Shown: positions 40,929-50,639 of the stretch, one piece after another
Layout: every line of letters starts with the position of its first letter
How positions within the stretch are numbered: the first letter of the stretch is position 1
NCBI RefSeq assembly: GCF_026672275.1
Contig: NZ_JANQCD010000002.1
Location: forward strand, 62,001 to 126,000
Source: Marinifilum sp. D737
GTDB lineage: Bacteria > Bacteroidota > Bacteroidia > Bacteroidales > Marinifilaceae
DNA length: 64,000 nt
Direction of reading: 5' to 3'
Position numbers and translations under genes: made by a program
Notes under the pieces: generated by a model
What the model saw: the letters and a program-made list of their open reading frames with translations, nothing else
The model's database searches: none
Told to the model about the DNA's origin: nothing

Positions 40929-43900
40929 CACCAACAAGTCGGAAAAATTTCTTGCAGGAGTAATTTCGGGTCTTACAGCCTTGTAAATGCACTCCTGTAT
41001 TTTGGTTCTAACATCCATTTCCATCAGTTTTGCATTGGATTCATCCGGACAAATTCGGTTCGATAAAAAGATGTATACCAAGTCATAATCAGGATCAATC
41101 CAAATCATGGTTCCCGTAAAACCTGTGTGTCCGTAACTTGACAATGAAGCCAAATTACTGGTTGGTCCATTCTCATCGGTAGGATCTAGAAAGGGTTTAT
41201 CAAAGCCTATCCCTCTTCGGTTCTCTCCTTCAGGATATGCTCGCGAAGTAAAATTCTCCATGGTTTCCGATCCAATGTACATTTCGCTTCCATATGCTCC
41301 TTTTTGCAAATACATTTGCGCCAACTTGGCCAAGTCGCTGGCATTTCCAAACATGCCGGCATGACCTGCCACACCTCCAAGCATTGCTGATGTAGGGTCG
41401 TGCACATATCCTTTTATCCACTGCCTTCTAAAGAACTTGTCATTTTGGGTTGGTACAATTCGGTTTAAGCTAAACCTTTTTTGGGGATGGTAGCCCAAAG
41501 TTCCCGCTCCCAACTGGCGATAGAAGTGACGACTCACATAGCTATCTACAGGCTCTCCCGATCTTTCCTGTATCATTTCTCCCATCAGGATAAAGCCCAA
41601 ATCACTGTACTTGTAACCATTCTTTTCGCGATAATCAGAATCTAAAATTCCTTTCAGTATGGTATCCTTGTAATTCTTGTTGATGTAAAGATTTTTGGCT
41701 ACCTCAATCGGATAGGCTTCCGACTTTACTTTGGACAAAATTCCTTTCTTGAATTTGTAATTTCTGTCAATGTAAAGACTCCTATCCAGCTTTAGACTGT
41801 ACCTTCTGGAGTACCTTCTGCTAAAAAGTTTATCCTTAAAACTTGCAGAATCAACAGCTTCCCAATGAAATGGTTTCCAGCTTAACAAACGAGCTTCATG
41901 TGCCAGAATCTTTCTTAAAATCAGGCTGTCTTTGTTTGATTCCTTGGCCTTTGAATAGTATTTGCCAATATTGGCATCAACATCAATCCAACCTTCATCG
42001 GTCATTTGCATTAATGCCGGCAAGGTTGCTGTAATTTTGGTTAGAGAGGCCAAATCGTATATATCAGGATTTCGAACCGGTCTTTTCCTTGCGTAAGTAT
42101 GGTGTCCATAGGACTTATTGAATACAACTTTCCCAGAGCGAGCAATCAAAATCTGGCAACCAGGAGTTGCCTTTTGTTTGATGGCATCTTCTGCAATCGA
42201 ATCAATTACATTCAATTTTAAAGTACTCAGTCCAACCTGTTCAGGCAATGAATATCCCAAACGGTTATGAGCTGTTTCAATTCCTGTACCTACCGGAAAA
42301 TCATCATTTATGGTAACCGGAAGCTTTCCTTTTGCAGCCAAACCTCCAAAAACAACCTGGGCAGAAGCCATTTGCGACTCCCTGCTATCCTGGTAGGACA
42401 CCAAAATGGCATCCAAATCATTTAAATTTCGATATCGATCCAAAGCATATGGATTACCAAAGAGGTCGAAAATCACTTTCTTGCTGGCAGATATTTCTGA
42501 CAAGAGTTGCACGCTTTGATCAGTGATTCCAAAATTTCTGGAAGGTCGTTGATCTGTATCGTGCATACTTACGATTAACAGATTGTATTTGTCGAGTTTC
42601 TCTTTCAAAATCGCGAAATGTTCTTTGGTAGCATCCTTCTCAATCTGATAAAAATCGATATCGGTATACCTTCCCAAATACTCCTGGTATCTATTTCGAA
42701 TAGAAGCGCCCATGGCAATGGAGGCCACCCTTAAGGTATCCAATCGCTTTAATGGCAATAGGTTTTTATCATTCTTTAAAAGGGTAATGGACTGTTCGGC
42801 CAATTGTCTGCGCAGTATAAATCCCTCCTGTGTATTTAGGCCAGACCAAAGTCTTTCAGTGTCAACTGGCTTGTAATTGTTAAGTCCTAACCAATACTTG
42901 GCCTTCAGAATTTTCTTACATTTCTCATTGATTTCGTCCCAGCTTAACTCTCTTTTTTCAATTGCTGCCTTAATTTCCTTCAACGAAATTTCTACATCCT
43001 CGGTAAACAGCAAAACATCATTCCCAGCTTTTAAAGCTTTAACATCAACTTTTCCTTTGTCGTAATATTTGCGAACTCCCTTCATGTTTAAGGCATCGGT
43101 AAAAACCAAACCTTTAAAGCCCAACTCATCCTTAAGCAAATCGGAAACAATAGGCCGCGATAAAGTTGCCACCTTCTGATCCGGATCCAAAGCAGGAACG
43201 TTCAAATGTGAAATCATCACACCTCCCAATCCCTGTGCAATCACTTTTTTAAAGGGATAAAGTTCAATGGAATCCAATCTTGCACGATTGTGATTCAGGA
43301 TCGGAAGGTCAACATGTGAATCGGTATCCGTATCGCCATGACCTGGAAAGTGTTTTCCAACTGCAATTACACCTGAGCTTTGCATTCCATTGGCAAATGC
43401 ATAGGATTTGTTGGCCACATTGTATCGATCTTCACCAAAAGATCTGCTGTTAATTACCGGATTTGCAGGATTATTATTCACATCCATCACTGGTGCAAAA
43501 TTCACATGTACCCCCAATCGCTTGCACTCCTTTCCAATTTGCTTTCCCAATCGGTATATCAATTCATTATCCTGAACAGCACCTAACATTAGCTGTCTAG
43601 GGTAACTTATGGTTTGTTTCAGCCTCATCCCCAAGCCATTCTCGGCATCCATACCAAGCCACATGGGCACTTTCGATAAGCTTTGATACCAATTGCTCAG
43701 TTCGGCCTGCTTGCCTGGTTCTCCATGAAAAAAGATGATTCCACCAATCTGATACTTGTCTACCAATGCAGCAATGCGCTCCGTTTCCTTTTTGTTTTTG
43801 TTGGAATAAGCAGCAATCATGAACAATTGGGAGATTTTTTCATCCTCACTCATTGTGGAAAAGATGGAATCTGCCCACTGATTAGACCTATTCAACTGAT

Positions 43901-44009
43901 CGACCAACAGGTACTGATCTTGCACATAGTTTTGAGCCGCTAAAGAGAAAGCAAGCAAATAGAAAGAAAGTAGTACTAATATCCTTTTCGGAGAAAATAT
44001 ATAAAGCAT
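40899..44009 (-). CDS. GH3 beta-N-acetylhexosaminidase / serine beta-lactamase fusion
   Basis: A 1036-residue exported protein (signal up to FSLAAQ) that joins two enzymes. Residues about 45-590 are glycoside hydrolase family 3: GKHFPGHGDTDTDSH (218-232) with the His/Asp of NagZ-type enzymes, and LVFTDALNMKG with the nucleophile Asp305. Residues about 600-1036 are a beta-lactamase/DD-peptidase domain: SLTK (Ser655, Lys658), YSD (801-803) and HTG (961-963). The YSD replaces the common YxN. GH3 NagZ acts on peptidoglycan N-acetylglucosamine and the second domain on beta-lactams or D-Ala peptides, so a role in cell-wall recycling is likely. The start ATG at 44009 is preferred over 44048. Confidence 0.9.
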   Translation of the reverse strand: MLYIFSPKRILVLLSFYLLAFSLAAQNYVQDQYLLVDQLNRSNQWADSIFSTMSEDEKISQLFMIAAYSNKNKKETERIAALVDKYQIGGIIFFHGEPGKQAELSNWYQSLSKVPMWLGMDAENGLGMRLKQTISYPRQLMLGAVQDNELIYRLGKQIGKECKRLGVHVNFAPVMDVNNNPANPVINSRSFGEDRYNVANKSYAFANGMQSSGVIAVGKHFPGHGDTDTDSHVDLPILNHNRARLDSIELYPFKKVIAQGLGGVMISHLNVPALDPDQKVATLSRPIVSDLLKDELGFKGLVFTDALNMKGVRKYYDKGKVDVKALKAGNDVLLFTEDVEISLKEIKAAIEKRELSWDEINEKCKKILKAKYWLGLNNYKPVDTERLWSGLNTQEGFILRRQLAEQSITLLKNDKNLLPLKRLDTLRVASIAMGASIRNRYQEYLGRYTDIDFYQIEKDATKEHFAILKEKLDKYNLLIVSMHDTDQRPSRNFGITDQSVQLLSEISASKKVIFDLFGNPYALDRYRNLNDLDAILVSYQDSRESQMASAQVVFGGLAAKGKLPVTINDDFPVGTGIETAHNRLGYSLPEQVGLSTLKLNVIDSIAEDAIKQKATPGCQILIARSGKVVFNKSYGHHTYARKRPVRNPDIYDLASLTKITATLPALMQMTDEGWIDVDANIGKYYSKAKESNKDSLILRKILAHEARLLSWKPFHWEAVDSASFKDKLFSRRYSRRYSLKLDRSLYIDRNYKFKKGILSKVKSEAYPIEVAKNLYINKNYKDTILKGILDSDYREKNGYKYSDLGFILMGEMIQERSGEPVDSYVSRHFYRQLGAGTLGYHPQKRFSLNRIVPTQNDKFFRRQWIKGYVHDPTSAMLGGVAGHAGMFGNASDLAKLAQMYLQKGAYGSEMYIGSETMENFTSRAYPEGENRRGIGFDKPFLDPTDENGPTSNLASLSSYGHTGFTGTMIWIDPDYDLVYIFLSNRICPDESNAKLMEMDVRTKIQECIYKAVRPEITPARNFSDLLVSPLDERIFN

Positions 44010-44905
44010 AAAAAAATCGTTAATCCAGTTCACCACGAGGTATAACAAAATTATAAAACGCCCATGAATAAAGAGAATGATTGATCACTAAAAAAACTGA
44101 ATTTGTAAATTTTTTGAATGCAAAAAAGATGCCAATAGAAAAAGGGGCACTGCCCCTTCTCAATTACTTACAACTAAAATCATATTAAAAACTTGAATCT
44201 AGGATTGAACCAAGTGCAATATGCGAAACTATAACAGGGTGTTTTTCCCTGATTCAGAAGTAAATTTATCTTACTCACTTTAGAAAAACAAGTGTCAAGT
44301 TTGCCAAGTTTAACAAATTGAGCATAATATTATCCTTGCTCCACAAAAGCTATCGAGCTATAAATCAAGAAGAATCAAGCAATAACGAGCTTTATCCAAT
44401 GGTTTCCATTTTGATTTGTCTTGCAAAATGACTACTTTAAGACTAGCCATTGTAAGTAATGGTTCTGTTAAAATTATTGTGGGAGATCCTTTTAATTATC
44501 TAATGTTCGTGAGGTAACATATAAATGATTTTTAATTTGTTCAAGCGGACTCTATGGGCATTGGAAGGACAAGCTGCTTATCCGCAGAAAACATTTAGAG
44601 AGACGGGGAAGCTGATCCCGAAATAGATTTTGTAAGCATTTGAGAAGCAAATACAACAAAAATCATAATCGGGAGAAGATCACCCCGCCGAACTTAGTGT
44701 TTTCAAGTAGAAGAAGTTTGGGCTTACGCGCCCTAGATTTTTTGCCTACTTTTTCATCAATGGAAAAAGTAGGAGCCATGCGGCTTGAGCAAAATAAATC
44801 TAACTTAAGGAATCTTTGAGTGATTCATTTTATTTGTTTATTGATTTAATTACCAACTGTATTTCATAAAAAACCTAAATAATTAACCCCTAAAAAACAA
44901 TCACC
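44010..44905. other. Intergenic region with repeat copy 2
   Basis: Almost 900 bases without a gene. A perfect hairpin AAGGGGCA-c-TGCCCCTT lies at 44142-44158, and the dispersed repeat occupies 44556-44793 (listed separately). The rest shows nothing recognisable. Confidence 0.5.
44556..44793 (+). repeat. Dispersed repeat, long copy 2
   Basis: It starts GGGCATTGGAAGGACAAGCT, has GACGGGGAAGCTGAT, then GATCACCCCGCCGAACTTA and GTTTGGGCTTACGCGCCCTA in its middle, and ends in GAGCCATGCGGCTTGAGCA. It contains the hairpin CCTACTTTTTC-atcaatg-GAAAAAGTAGG. Copy 3 (50640-50829) aligns along its length, and copy 1 (8528-8585) is a deleted version. Confidence 0.8.
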
Positions 44906-45439
44906 ATGAAAAAGATATTCTGCACTTTTATTTTGCTTTCCACCGTAATCATTTCGATTGCCCAAAATCATGCGGAAAAAGAACTTAGCATTGATGATCA
45001 AACCGCATTAAAGTTGACAGCTACTGTTCAATTATCTCCTGACAATTACAATCAACTTAAGAATTGGGTACTTTCAACCGAAGCTGTTGAGTTGGAAATG
45101 CTCAATGAAAAATCGGGAGAAGCCAGGCTTAAAGGAAATAGTCTGATATACTTGAGCCAGACCCCATCAACTTTTCAAACCAGGATGTACTACACGCTAA
45201 GTTTGAAAGAACAAAACAACCAGTTGCAAATTGAAATTAAAGATGTGTACTACCTTTCCTTGCCTGTATATGGAAAACAAGGAACCGCTTCAATCATTTC
45301 TTACCCTTCTGATTGGTTCTCCAAAGAGAAACTCTATAAGAAATCAGGCAAAGAGCGTTATTTGAATTCAATTGTAAAACAGAATACCATTTCGAAAATG
45401 AATGAGCTAATGGATTCAGCTTTGGCTTTTATGAATTAG
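44906..45439 (+). CDS. Secreted protein, possibly DUF4468-like
   Basis: A 177-residue protein with signal peptide MKKIFCTFILLSTVIISIAQ and a mature domain of alternating strands and helices. TLSLKEQNNQLQIEIKDVYY and the C-terminal helix region (ISKMNELMDSALAFMN) resemble DUF4468-type domains of Bacteroidota in organisation, but this is weak. The gene has its own nested hairpin terminator and no neighbours on the same strand. Confidence 0.5.
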   Translation: MKKIFCTFILLSTVIISIAQNHAEKELSIDDQTALKLTATVQLSPDNYNQLKNWVLSTEAVELEMLNEKSGEARLKGNSLIYLSQTPSTFQTRMYYTLSLKEQNNQLQIEIKDVYYLSLPVYGKQGTASIISYPSDWFSKEKLYKKSGKERYLNSIVKQNTISKMNELMDSALAFMN

Positions 45440-45442
45440 AAG

Positions 45443-45540
45443 TTTCACGCAAAGACAGATAAAGAAAAAACGCAAAGGTGAATTGTTCATCTTTGCGTTC
45501 TTTTTTCCAACTTATTCTTTGCGTCCTTTGCGTGAAATTT
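45443..45540. terminator. Nested hairpin terminator
   Basis: The inner stem AACGCAAAGGTGAA-TTG-TTCATCTTTGCGTT (45469-45499) is followed by a T-rich run. An outer pair TTTCACGCAAAG / CTTTGCGTGAAA encloses it. It serves the secreted-protein gene and the convergent cysteine desulfurase gene. Confidence 0.8.
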
Positions 45541-46664
45541 TATTTCCTTAATAATCTTACCGCTGCACTTATCTCCTCAATCGCACTACCAATCTCCTCC
45601 TCGCGGGTATATTTCCCAACCGACAAGCGTAGTGTTCCCATGGCATATTCGAATGGAACATTCATGGCATCAAGCGTTGCTGAAATTTTTACGGCATCGG
45701 AATGACAGGCAGCTCCTGCCGAAGCCGCAATATTTGGCATATTGGCAAGAATGTCCACTGCTCTCAGGTTCTTAAAAGAGATACTCAAGGTATTTGGCAA
45801 AGAGAATGCTGTGTTTCCATTGATTCTAAAATCCCCTAATGGCTCCAAACCTTCTCTCAAAAATCGTATTAAATTTCTCTCTCTTTCCATTCTCCTTTCC
45901 GGATCTATCATTGCCAATTCGGCTGCTTTGCCCAAACCTACAACCTCCAGAATGTTCTCTGTTCCGGCTCTGCGATTCATTTCATGATCGGCACCATGAA
46001 TTAGCTTTTGCAGCTCCACGCCTTCACTAACATACAAAGCCCCAATCCCCTTGGGACCATAGAACTTATGCCCTGCTACTGTAAGCAAATCAACACCCAA
46101 TTCTTTCACATCCACAGGTACTTTTCCAACTGCCTGGGCACAATCGCTATGTACTGCAATATTGTGCTTTTTCGCTAAAGCGGATATTTCTTTCAGTGGC
46201 TGCAAAGTTCCCACCTCGTTATTGGCATACATTACCGATATTAAGATTGTATCAGGACGAATGGCTTCTTCCACATCCTTAAGTCTTAACCTTCCTGTTT
46301 CGTCAACAGGCAAATAGCTCAGCTCGAATCCCTCCTGTTCCAGGAATTTACAAACCTCTATAATGGCAGGATGCTCAATCATCGTTGTGATAATATGCCT
46401 TCCCCTATCCTTGTTCTGGAAAGCATATCCCTTTAATGCATAATTGTTCGATTCGCTCCCTCCACTGGTAAACACAATCTCCTCAGTCTTGCAGTTCAAC
46501 AGCTTCGCCATATTCTTACGAGCCTGCTCCACTGCCTTCTTGGTTTGCTGTCCATACCAATGTGAACTTGATGGATTTCCAAAATATTCGAATAAATAAG
46601 GCTGCATGGCTTCTGCAACCTCTTTGGCTACCGGTGTGGTGGCGTTGTAATCTAGGTATATCAT
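45540..46664 (-). CDS. Cysteine desulfurase
   Basis: A 374-residue PLP enzyme that removes sulfur from cysteine for Fe-S clusters or other sulfur trafficking. MIYLDYNATTPVAKEVAEAM is the N-terminal signature, FTSGGSESNNYALKG binds the cofactor phosphate, MIEHPAI holds the catalytic His98, TVAGHKFYGPKG carries Lys200 (PLP), and ASAGAACHSDAVK has Cys320 as the persulfide-bearing residue. RRAGTEN replaces the common RSGTLN. It is not flanked by iscU or suf genes, so whether it feeds Fe-S assembly or tRNA modification is not clear. It is transcribed alone. Confidence 0.9.
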   Translation of the reverse strand: MIYLDYNATTPVAKEVAEAMQPYLFEYFGNPSSSHWYGQQTKKAVEQARKNMAKLLNCKTEEIVFTSGGSESNNYALKGYAFQNKDRGRHIITTMIEHPAIIEVCKFLEQEGFELSYLPVDETGRLRLKDVEEAIRPDTILISVMYANNEVGTLQPLKEISALAKKHNIAVHSDCAQAVGKVPVDVKELGVDLLTVAGHKFYGPKGIGALYVSEGVELQKLIHGADHEMNRRAGTENILEVVGLGKAAELAMIDPERRMERERNLIRFLREGLEPLGDFRINGNTAFSLPNTLSISFKNLRAVDILANMPNIAASAGAACHSDAVKISATLDAMNVPFEYAMGTLRLSVGKYTREEEIGSAIEEISAAVRLLRK

Positions 46665-46721
46665 TTTTGTTGGGGTATTTTGTATTATTGGTAAACTTTG
46701 TTTGAAATTGATACAGGCATA

Positions 46722-47651
46722 CTAGTCCTCCCAATCATCAACGCTTTTACTTGAAAAAATAACATCTGTAAAACTGAAAGGGGCCTCACTTTGTACAATA
46801 TTTTTAATGGAGTCCTGAATATTCTCAATCTCAGCAAGTGGTAAATTTATTTTCAATGGATTTATTAAAAAGAGAAAATAGTAAGTTCGTCCAAGTCTGT
46901 TTATAGATACATGATTTAAATTGTAACCATGAGGTAGTATCGGTAGTACCTTTTGGGTAATTTTTTCACGCATTGCATTGTGAATGTCTTTTATTATTAA
47001 TTCATTAAACGCATTTTTCAGAATTTTTACGGGATCGTTAAAAAGAAAAACACATAAAACGAGAACAATTATTGAATCGGCAATTGGAACAATGAATGCC
47101 AAAGAAGTATTTTCAAGGAAAGCTACAAGTAAAAACACTACACCAATAGCTCCCGAAATAATTGCATTTTGAAATACCGCAATTTTTTCGGTTTGTAACA
47201 TTATACTCTGGTTATTCACTTTTTTACATTGTGCTGCAATGTATAGGTATACAAGAGAACATATTATTACCATCAAAATAGAATAATAAATAATAGATCC
47301 TCCATTCACTTGTTCTACACTACCTGTAACAATATAGTCGTATATCTTAAAACTATTTGAAACTCCTGCCAAAACAAGAACTCCAAAAATCAAAAGCCCT
47401 TTAAAAAGTGTATACAGTGTTTCGTACATTGCAAATCCGAATGGTAGAGATTTAGTAGGCTTTTTTGCGACAAGTTTTGAGATTTTGATTCCTATAATCA
47501 TCGAAAATGCCGATATGAAATTAAATACTCCATCTATTAAAACAGCTTCCGAATTCGAAAAGGCAAATGTTCCAATCCCAACCGCTGCCATTAACACATA
47601 AGCCCATAAAATATAGCTCATTGCTTTTGTCTCTATCCCTGACATATTCAT
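46722..47651 (-). CDS. Cation diffusion facilitator (CDF) family transporter
   Basis: A protein of 309 residues from ATG 47651 (MNMSGIETKAMSYILWAYVL). The frame extends to 47777 but the added 42 residues are atypical. Six membrane helices include SEAVLIDGVFNFISAFSMII, with the conserved Asp of the metal site (CDF usual DxxxD pattern partly retained), and IADSIIVLVLCVFLFNDPVK with the second Asp. The C-terminal soluble domain (GRTYYFLFLINPLKINLPLA) lacks the His-rich loops common in zinc transporters. It is therefore a CDF-type transporter for a divalent cation, specificity unknown. Confidence 0.78.
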   Translation of the reverse strand: MNMSGIETKAMSYILWAYVLMAAVGIGTFAFSNSEAVLIDGVFNFISAFSMIIGIKISKLVAKKPTKSLPFGFAMYETLYTLFKGLLIFGVLVLAGVSNSFKIYDYIVTGSVEQVNGGSIIYYSILMVIICSLVYLYIAAQCKKVNNQSIMLQTEKIAVFQNAIISGAIGVVFLLVAFLENTSLAFIVPIADSIIVLVLCVFLFNDPVKILKNAFNELIIKDIHNAMREKITQKVLPILPHGYNLNHVSINRLGRTYYFLFLINPLKINLPLAEIENIQDSIKNIVQSEAPFSFTDVIFSSKSVDDWED

Positions 47652-47850
47652 AATTCTCTCTTGTTTAAATGATATTTTAAAATACAAGTTCAATAATCGC
47701 AAAATTACTTTATTATATGAAACATCTGCATGATTTGTTTTAGCCATTGAAAGTACAAAACAATACCCCCCAGACAAAGTAATCTTCTTGATATTCTACA
47801 CACAATTATTGTATCGTAAAAATTGAACCTATAAAAATCGATTTTATCAA

Positions 47851-48125
47851 TACCCATTGACGAGAGCTCATTTTTGTCTCAAAATTGGCTTTGCACATTG
47901 ACGAGAGATCTTTTTTGTGACAAATTTGCCATTGCACATTGACGAGAGCATTTTTTTGCATCAAAATTGCCTTTACCCATTGACGAGAGCTCATTTTTGT
48001 CTCAAAATTGGCTTTGCCCACTGACGAGAGATCTTTTTTGTGGCAAATTTGCCATTGCACATTGACGAGAGCATATTTTTTCGCCAAAATTGCCTTTACC
48101 CATTGACGAGAGCTCATTTTTGTCT
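47851..48125. repeat. 41-bp tandem repeat with 123-bp superperiod
   Basis: CATTGACGAGAG recurs with exact 41-base spacing; its GACGAGAG core starts at 47859, 47900, 47941, 47982, 48023, 48064 and 48105. The three units differ in type: A continues CTCATTTTTGTCTCAAAATTG, B ATCTTTTTTGTGACAAATTTG, and C CATTTTTTTGCATCAAAATTG, in the order ABCABCA. Confidence 0.92.
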
Positions 48126-48317
48126 CAAAACTGGTATTATATTCTATCGGCTTTATTCTCTAGCTTATGCCCATACAGGGCTAACATAACAAACACCAAC
48201 ACCCAAAGGGCGATGCCCTTTGCTATTGCTTTGAGCCTTTCAGGCTCAATCCTTGTGTTCTTTGTGAAACACCTTTGTGCCCTTCGTGGTTAACCCGTCC
48301 CGCAGAAGTCAACATCA
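48126..48317. other. Hairpin-rich intergenic debris
   Basis: Two perfect short hairpins, CAAAGGGC-GAT-GCCCTTTG (48204-48222) and TTGAGCC-TTTCA-GGCTCAA (48231-48249), are followed by CTTTGTGCCCTTCGTGG-type sequence. No gene is evident. Confidence 0.5.
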
Positions 48318-50252
48318 CTACTTCACCACCCTAAATTCAGTTCGTCGGTTCAAGGCCTTGCCCTCTTCGGTATTGTTGTCGGCTATTGCTTTGCTCGAAC
48401 CAAATCCTTTGTACAGCAAGCGCTCTTTTTCAATTCCTTTGGCAATCAAGTAATCGCACACAGCCTTTGCCCTGTTTTCCGATAAGCTCAGGTTGTGTTC
48501 TTCCGATCCGGTATTGTCGGTATGTCCCGATATCTCAACAATCAAATCCTGGTTCTGATTCATCAGCTTGAACAGGATGGACAATTCGCTCTCCGATTTT
48601 GGCAGAATTTCCCACGAATCGGTATCGAAAAATACATTTCGAAGTACAATTTCACTACCTGTAACCAGTTTCTGAAGACCAATATTCAATTCTTGCGGCT
48701 GATTCTTTTCCTGATTCTCCAAAAGCGAAAAATGATCCGAATAATACAAATAGCCCTCACTTTCGGCAGCAAACAAATACTCTTTTCCTGCAGGCAAACA
48801 CAGCAGGTATTTCCCATTTACCCGATCCGAATGAATTCGGGCAGGTGTATCTTTCGAACTCAAATCAATCAATTGCAAAGAAGCATACAGGTTTTCCCTG
48901 GTATCCACATCGTATATCTTCCCTTTCAGCCACGAAACCATAGGCGGTTGATGTTCCTTGGGCAAATCAAACACAAAAATATCCTTTCCTTTTCCCTCCA
49001 TCCTGTTGGATGCAAAGTAGGCCTTATCGCTTTTTGCATTAATCACCAATCCCAATTCCTCTCCATACGTGTTTATCGGATACCCCAGGTTCTCCGGCTT
49101 AGACCACTTCCCATCTTCCTGAAGACTTAGTTTATACAGATCGTAAGATCCCATTCCCGGTAGTCCATCCGAGGCAATTACCAAATACTGGTTGCTGGCA
49201 TGAATAAAAGGCGACATCTCATTGTTTGCCGTATTAAAATCCATATTTACAGGTTTCGACCACCTTTGTCTGCCATCGGCTAAGTTCTCCATCAGCTCCG
49301 ATCGCCAAATGTCCATTTTTCCTTTGCCACTTTTGCGATTACTCACAAAATAAAGTACTCTACCATCGGCCGAAATGCTTGGTTGCGCCTCCCATGCTGC
49401 AGAATTTATGGTAGGTCCTAAATTTCGAGGCTTCGACCATCTGTCTCCCTCTCGAACCGAATAGTACAGGTCGCATCTGCCTAGCCCATCCTTTCTGCCA
49501 CAAGCTGTGAAATACATGAATCTTCCATCGGCAGTAATGGATTGTGCCCCTTCGTTGCTTGTGGTATTAATGATTTCCGATAATCCTTTTGCCGGTCTCC
49601 AGGCATCTTCCTCTTTTAAGGATATCCAAAAATCCTCTTGCATCTCCAATTTTACTTGCGTAGATTTTTCGGCCGGACTCAATCGGGTAAACACCAACAC
49701 TTCCTCATCGGCAGTTAAGCTGGGCCAGTATTCATCATACTTGGTGTTGATTGCATCCCCAATGTTTATGGGCTTAAAATCTACTGGATTCGCAATCATA
49801 TTCATCGCAAAATCACAATTCTTAATTAGCTTTTGTGCCTTTGCCTTATTCCTCGATGAGATTTTTGAGAAGGATAAAAAGTCTTGAAACTTGCCTTTGG
49901 CCTTTTGATACTCTCCCTGCTTTAGGTATGCATTCCCCAGGTTGAAATGCACCCGTGGAAAATAAGATTCATCTATTTCTATTGCTTTCTGATAGGCTTC
50001 AATTTCAGCCTTACTGTCCTTTAAAGTATAATATACATCTGCCTGAAAAAGGTAAGCCTCAATAAATTTGTCGTTCACCTCCAAGGCTTTGCTTAAACTT
50101 TCCAAAGCTTTCTGATTGTCCCTGTTTCGATAATACTGCCCAGCCTCTTCGTAAAAGTGTATGGCCCTTCGCGATTTGATACTGTATTTCTTCTGCGAAG
50201 AAAGAGGAAGTACAAAAAACAATAGCAATAAGGTTAAAACTGAATATTTCAT
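48318..50252 (-). CDS. OmpA-family protein with TPR, beta-propeller and CRD (PorE-like)
   Basis: A 644-residue outer-membrane-associated protein. After signal MKYSVLTLLLLFFVLPLSS come TPR repeats (residues about 25-150, with YYRNRDNQKALESLSKALEV and HFNLGNAYLKQGEYQKAKGK), a PD40/WD40-like propeller (about 185-420, repeated SPSxxxDG-type motifs such as EGAQSITADGRFMYFTACGR), a carboxypeptidase-regulatory-like domain (about 440-520) and a C-terminal OmpA peptidoglycan-binding domain (VEISGHTDNTGSEEHNLSLS). This order matches PorE of the type IX secretion system, although Bacteroidota have paralogues. No other T9SS gene is adjacent. Confidence 0.82.
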   Translation of the reverse strand: MKYSVLTLLLLFFVLPLSSQKKYSIKSRRAIHFYEEAGQYYRNRDNQKALESLSKALEVNDKFIEAYLFQADVYYTLKDSKAEIEAYQKAIEIDESYFPRVHFNLGNAYLKQGEYQKAKGKFQDFLSFSKISSRNKAKAQKLIKNCDFAMNMIANPVDFKPINIGDAINTKYDEYWPSLTADEEVLVFTRLSPAEKSTQVKLEMQEDFWISLKEEDAWRPAKGLSEIINTTSNEGAQSITADGRFMYFTACGRKDGLGRCDLYYSVREGDRWSKPRNLGPTINSAAWEAQPSISADGRVLYFVSNRKSGKGKMDIWRSELMENLADGRQRWSKPVNMDFNTANNEMSPFIHASNQYLVIASDGLPGMGSYDLYKLSLQEDGKWSKPENLGYPINTYGEELGLVINAKSDKAYFASNRMEGKGKDIFVFDLPKEHQPPMVSWLKGKIYDVDTRENLYASLQLIDLSSKDTPARIHSDRVNGKYLLCLPAGKEYLFAAESEGYLYYSDHFSLLENQEKNQPQELNIGLQKLVTGSEIVLRNVFFDTDSWEILPKSESELSILFKLMNQNQDLIVEISGHTDNTGSEEHNLSLSENRAKAVCDYLIAKGIEKERLLYKGFGSSKAIADNNTEEGKALNRRTEFRVVK

Positions 50253-50266
50253 TCTTAATAATCAAC

Positions 50267-50584
50267 TTAAATAAATAACTTCCACAATCTCAAATAGACC
50301 ACAACTATCGAAAAAATTGCCAATAATGCACCCAAGATAATTAATGATCTCTTCTCGGATTTTCGTATTGATATGATAAGCAATACCAAGGACAATACAC
50401 CAAAAATAGAATAATCGTATTGATATCCATATTCCAATAACTCTGTCAATCCATACAAAGCTTTCGTCTTGCCACTAGTAAGAGATACATATCGATTCCA
50501 AAGGTCATAATTTACCTTTAAGGTACAACAAATGCTTATTCCACTTAGAACTATTGATAATATTGCGAATTTATTTTTCATCAT
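50267..50584 (-). CDS. Small membrane protein, unknown
   Basis: A 105-residue protein from ATG 50584 (MMKNKFAILSIVLSGISIC). The longer frame to 50728 runs across the dispersed repeat and is a shadow. Three hydrophobic segments are visible: AILSIVLSGISICCTL, SIFGVLSLVLLIISI and SLIILGALLAIFSIVVVYL. No family is recognised. It is followed, 15 bases on, by the OmpA-family gene in the same direction. Confidence 0.55.
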   Translation of the reverse strand: MMKNKFAILSIVLSGISICCTLKVNYDLWNRYVSLTSGKTKALYGLTELLEYGYQYDYSIFGVLSLVLLIISIRKSEKRSLIILGALLAIFSIVVVYLRLWKLFI

Positions 50585-50639
50585 TCTTATAAATATACAT
50601 TTGTTATTAAACCTACTGCACCATTCAGTCCTGCTTTTC

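Noticed and set aside
47806-48117. Minus-strand ORF of 103 codons across the 41-bp repeat
   Set aside because: It exists only because three 41-bp units make a multiple of three. It has no start context and no protein-like composition apart from repetition.
47851-48125. CRISPR array
   Set aside because: The whole 41-bp unit repeats; there are no unique spacers and no cas genes.
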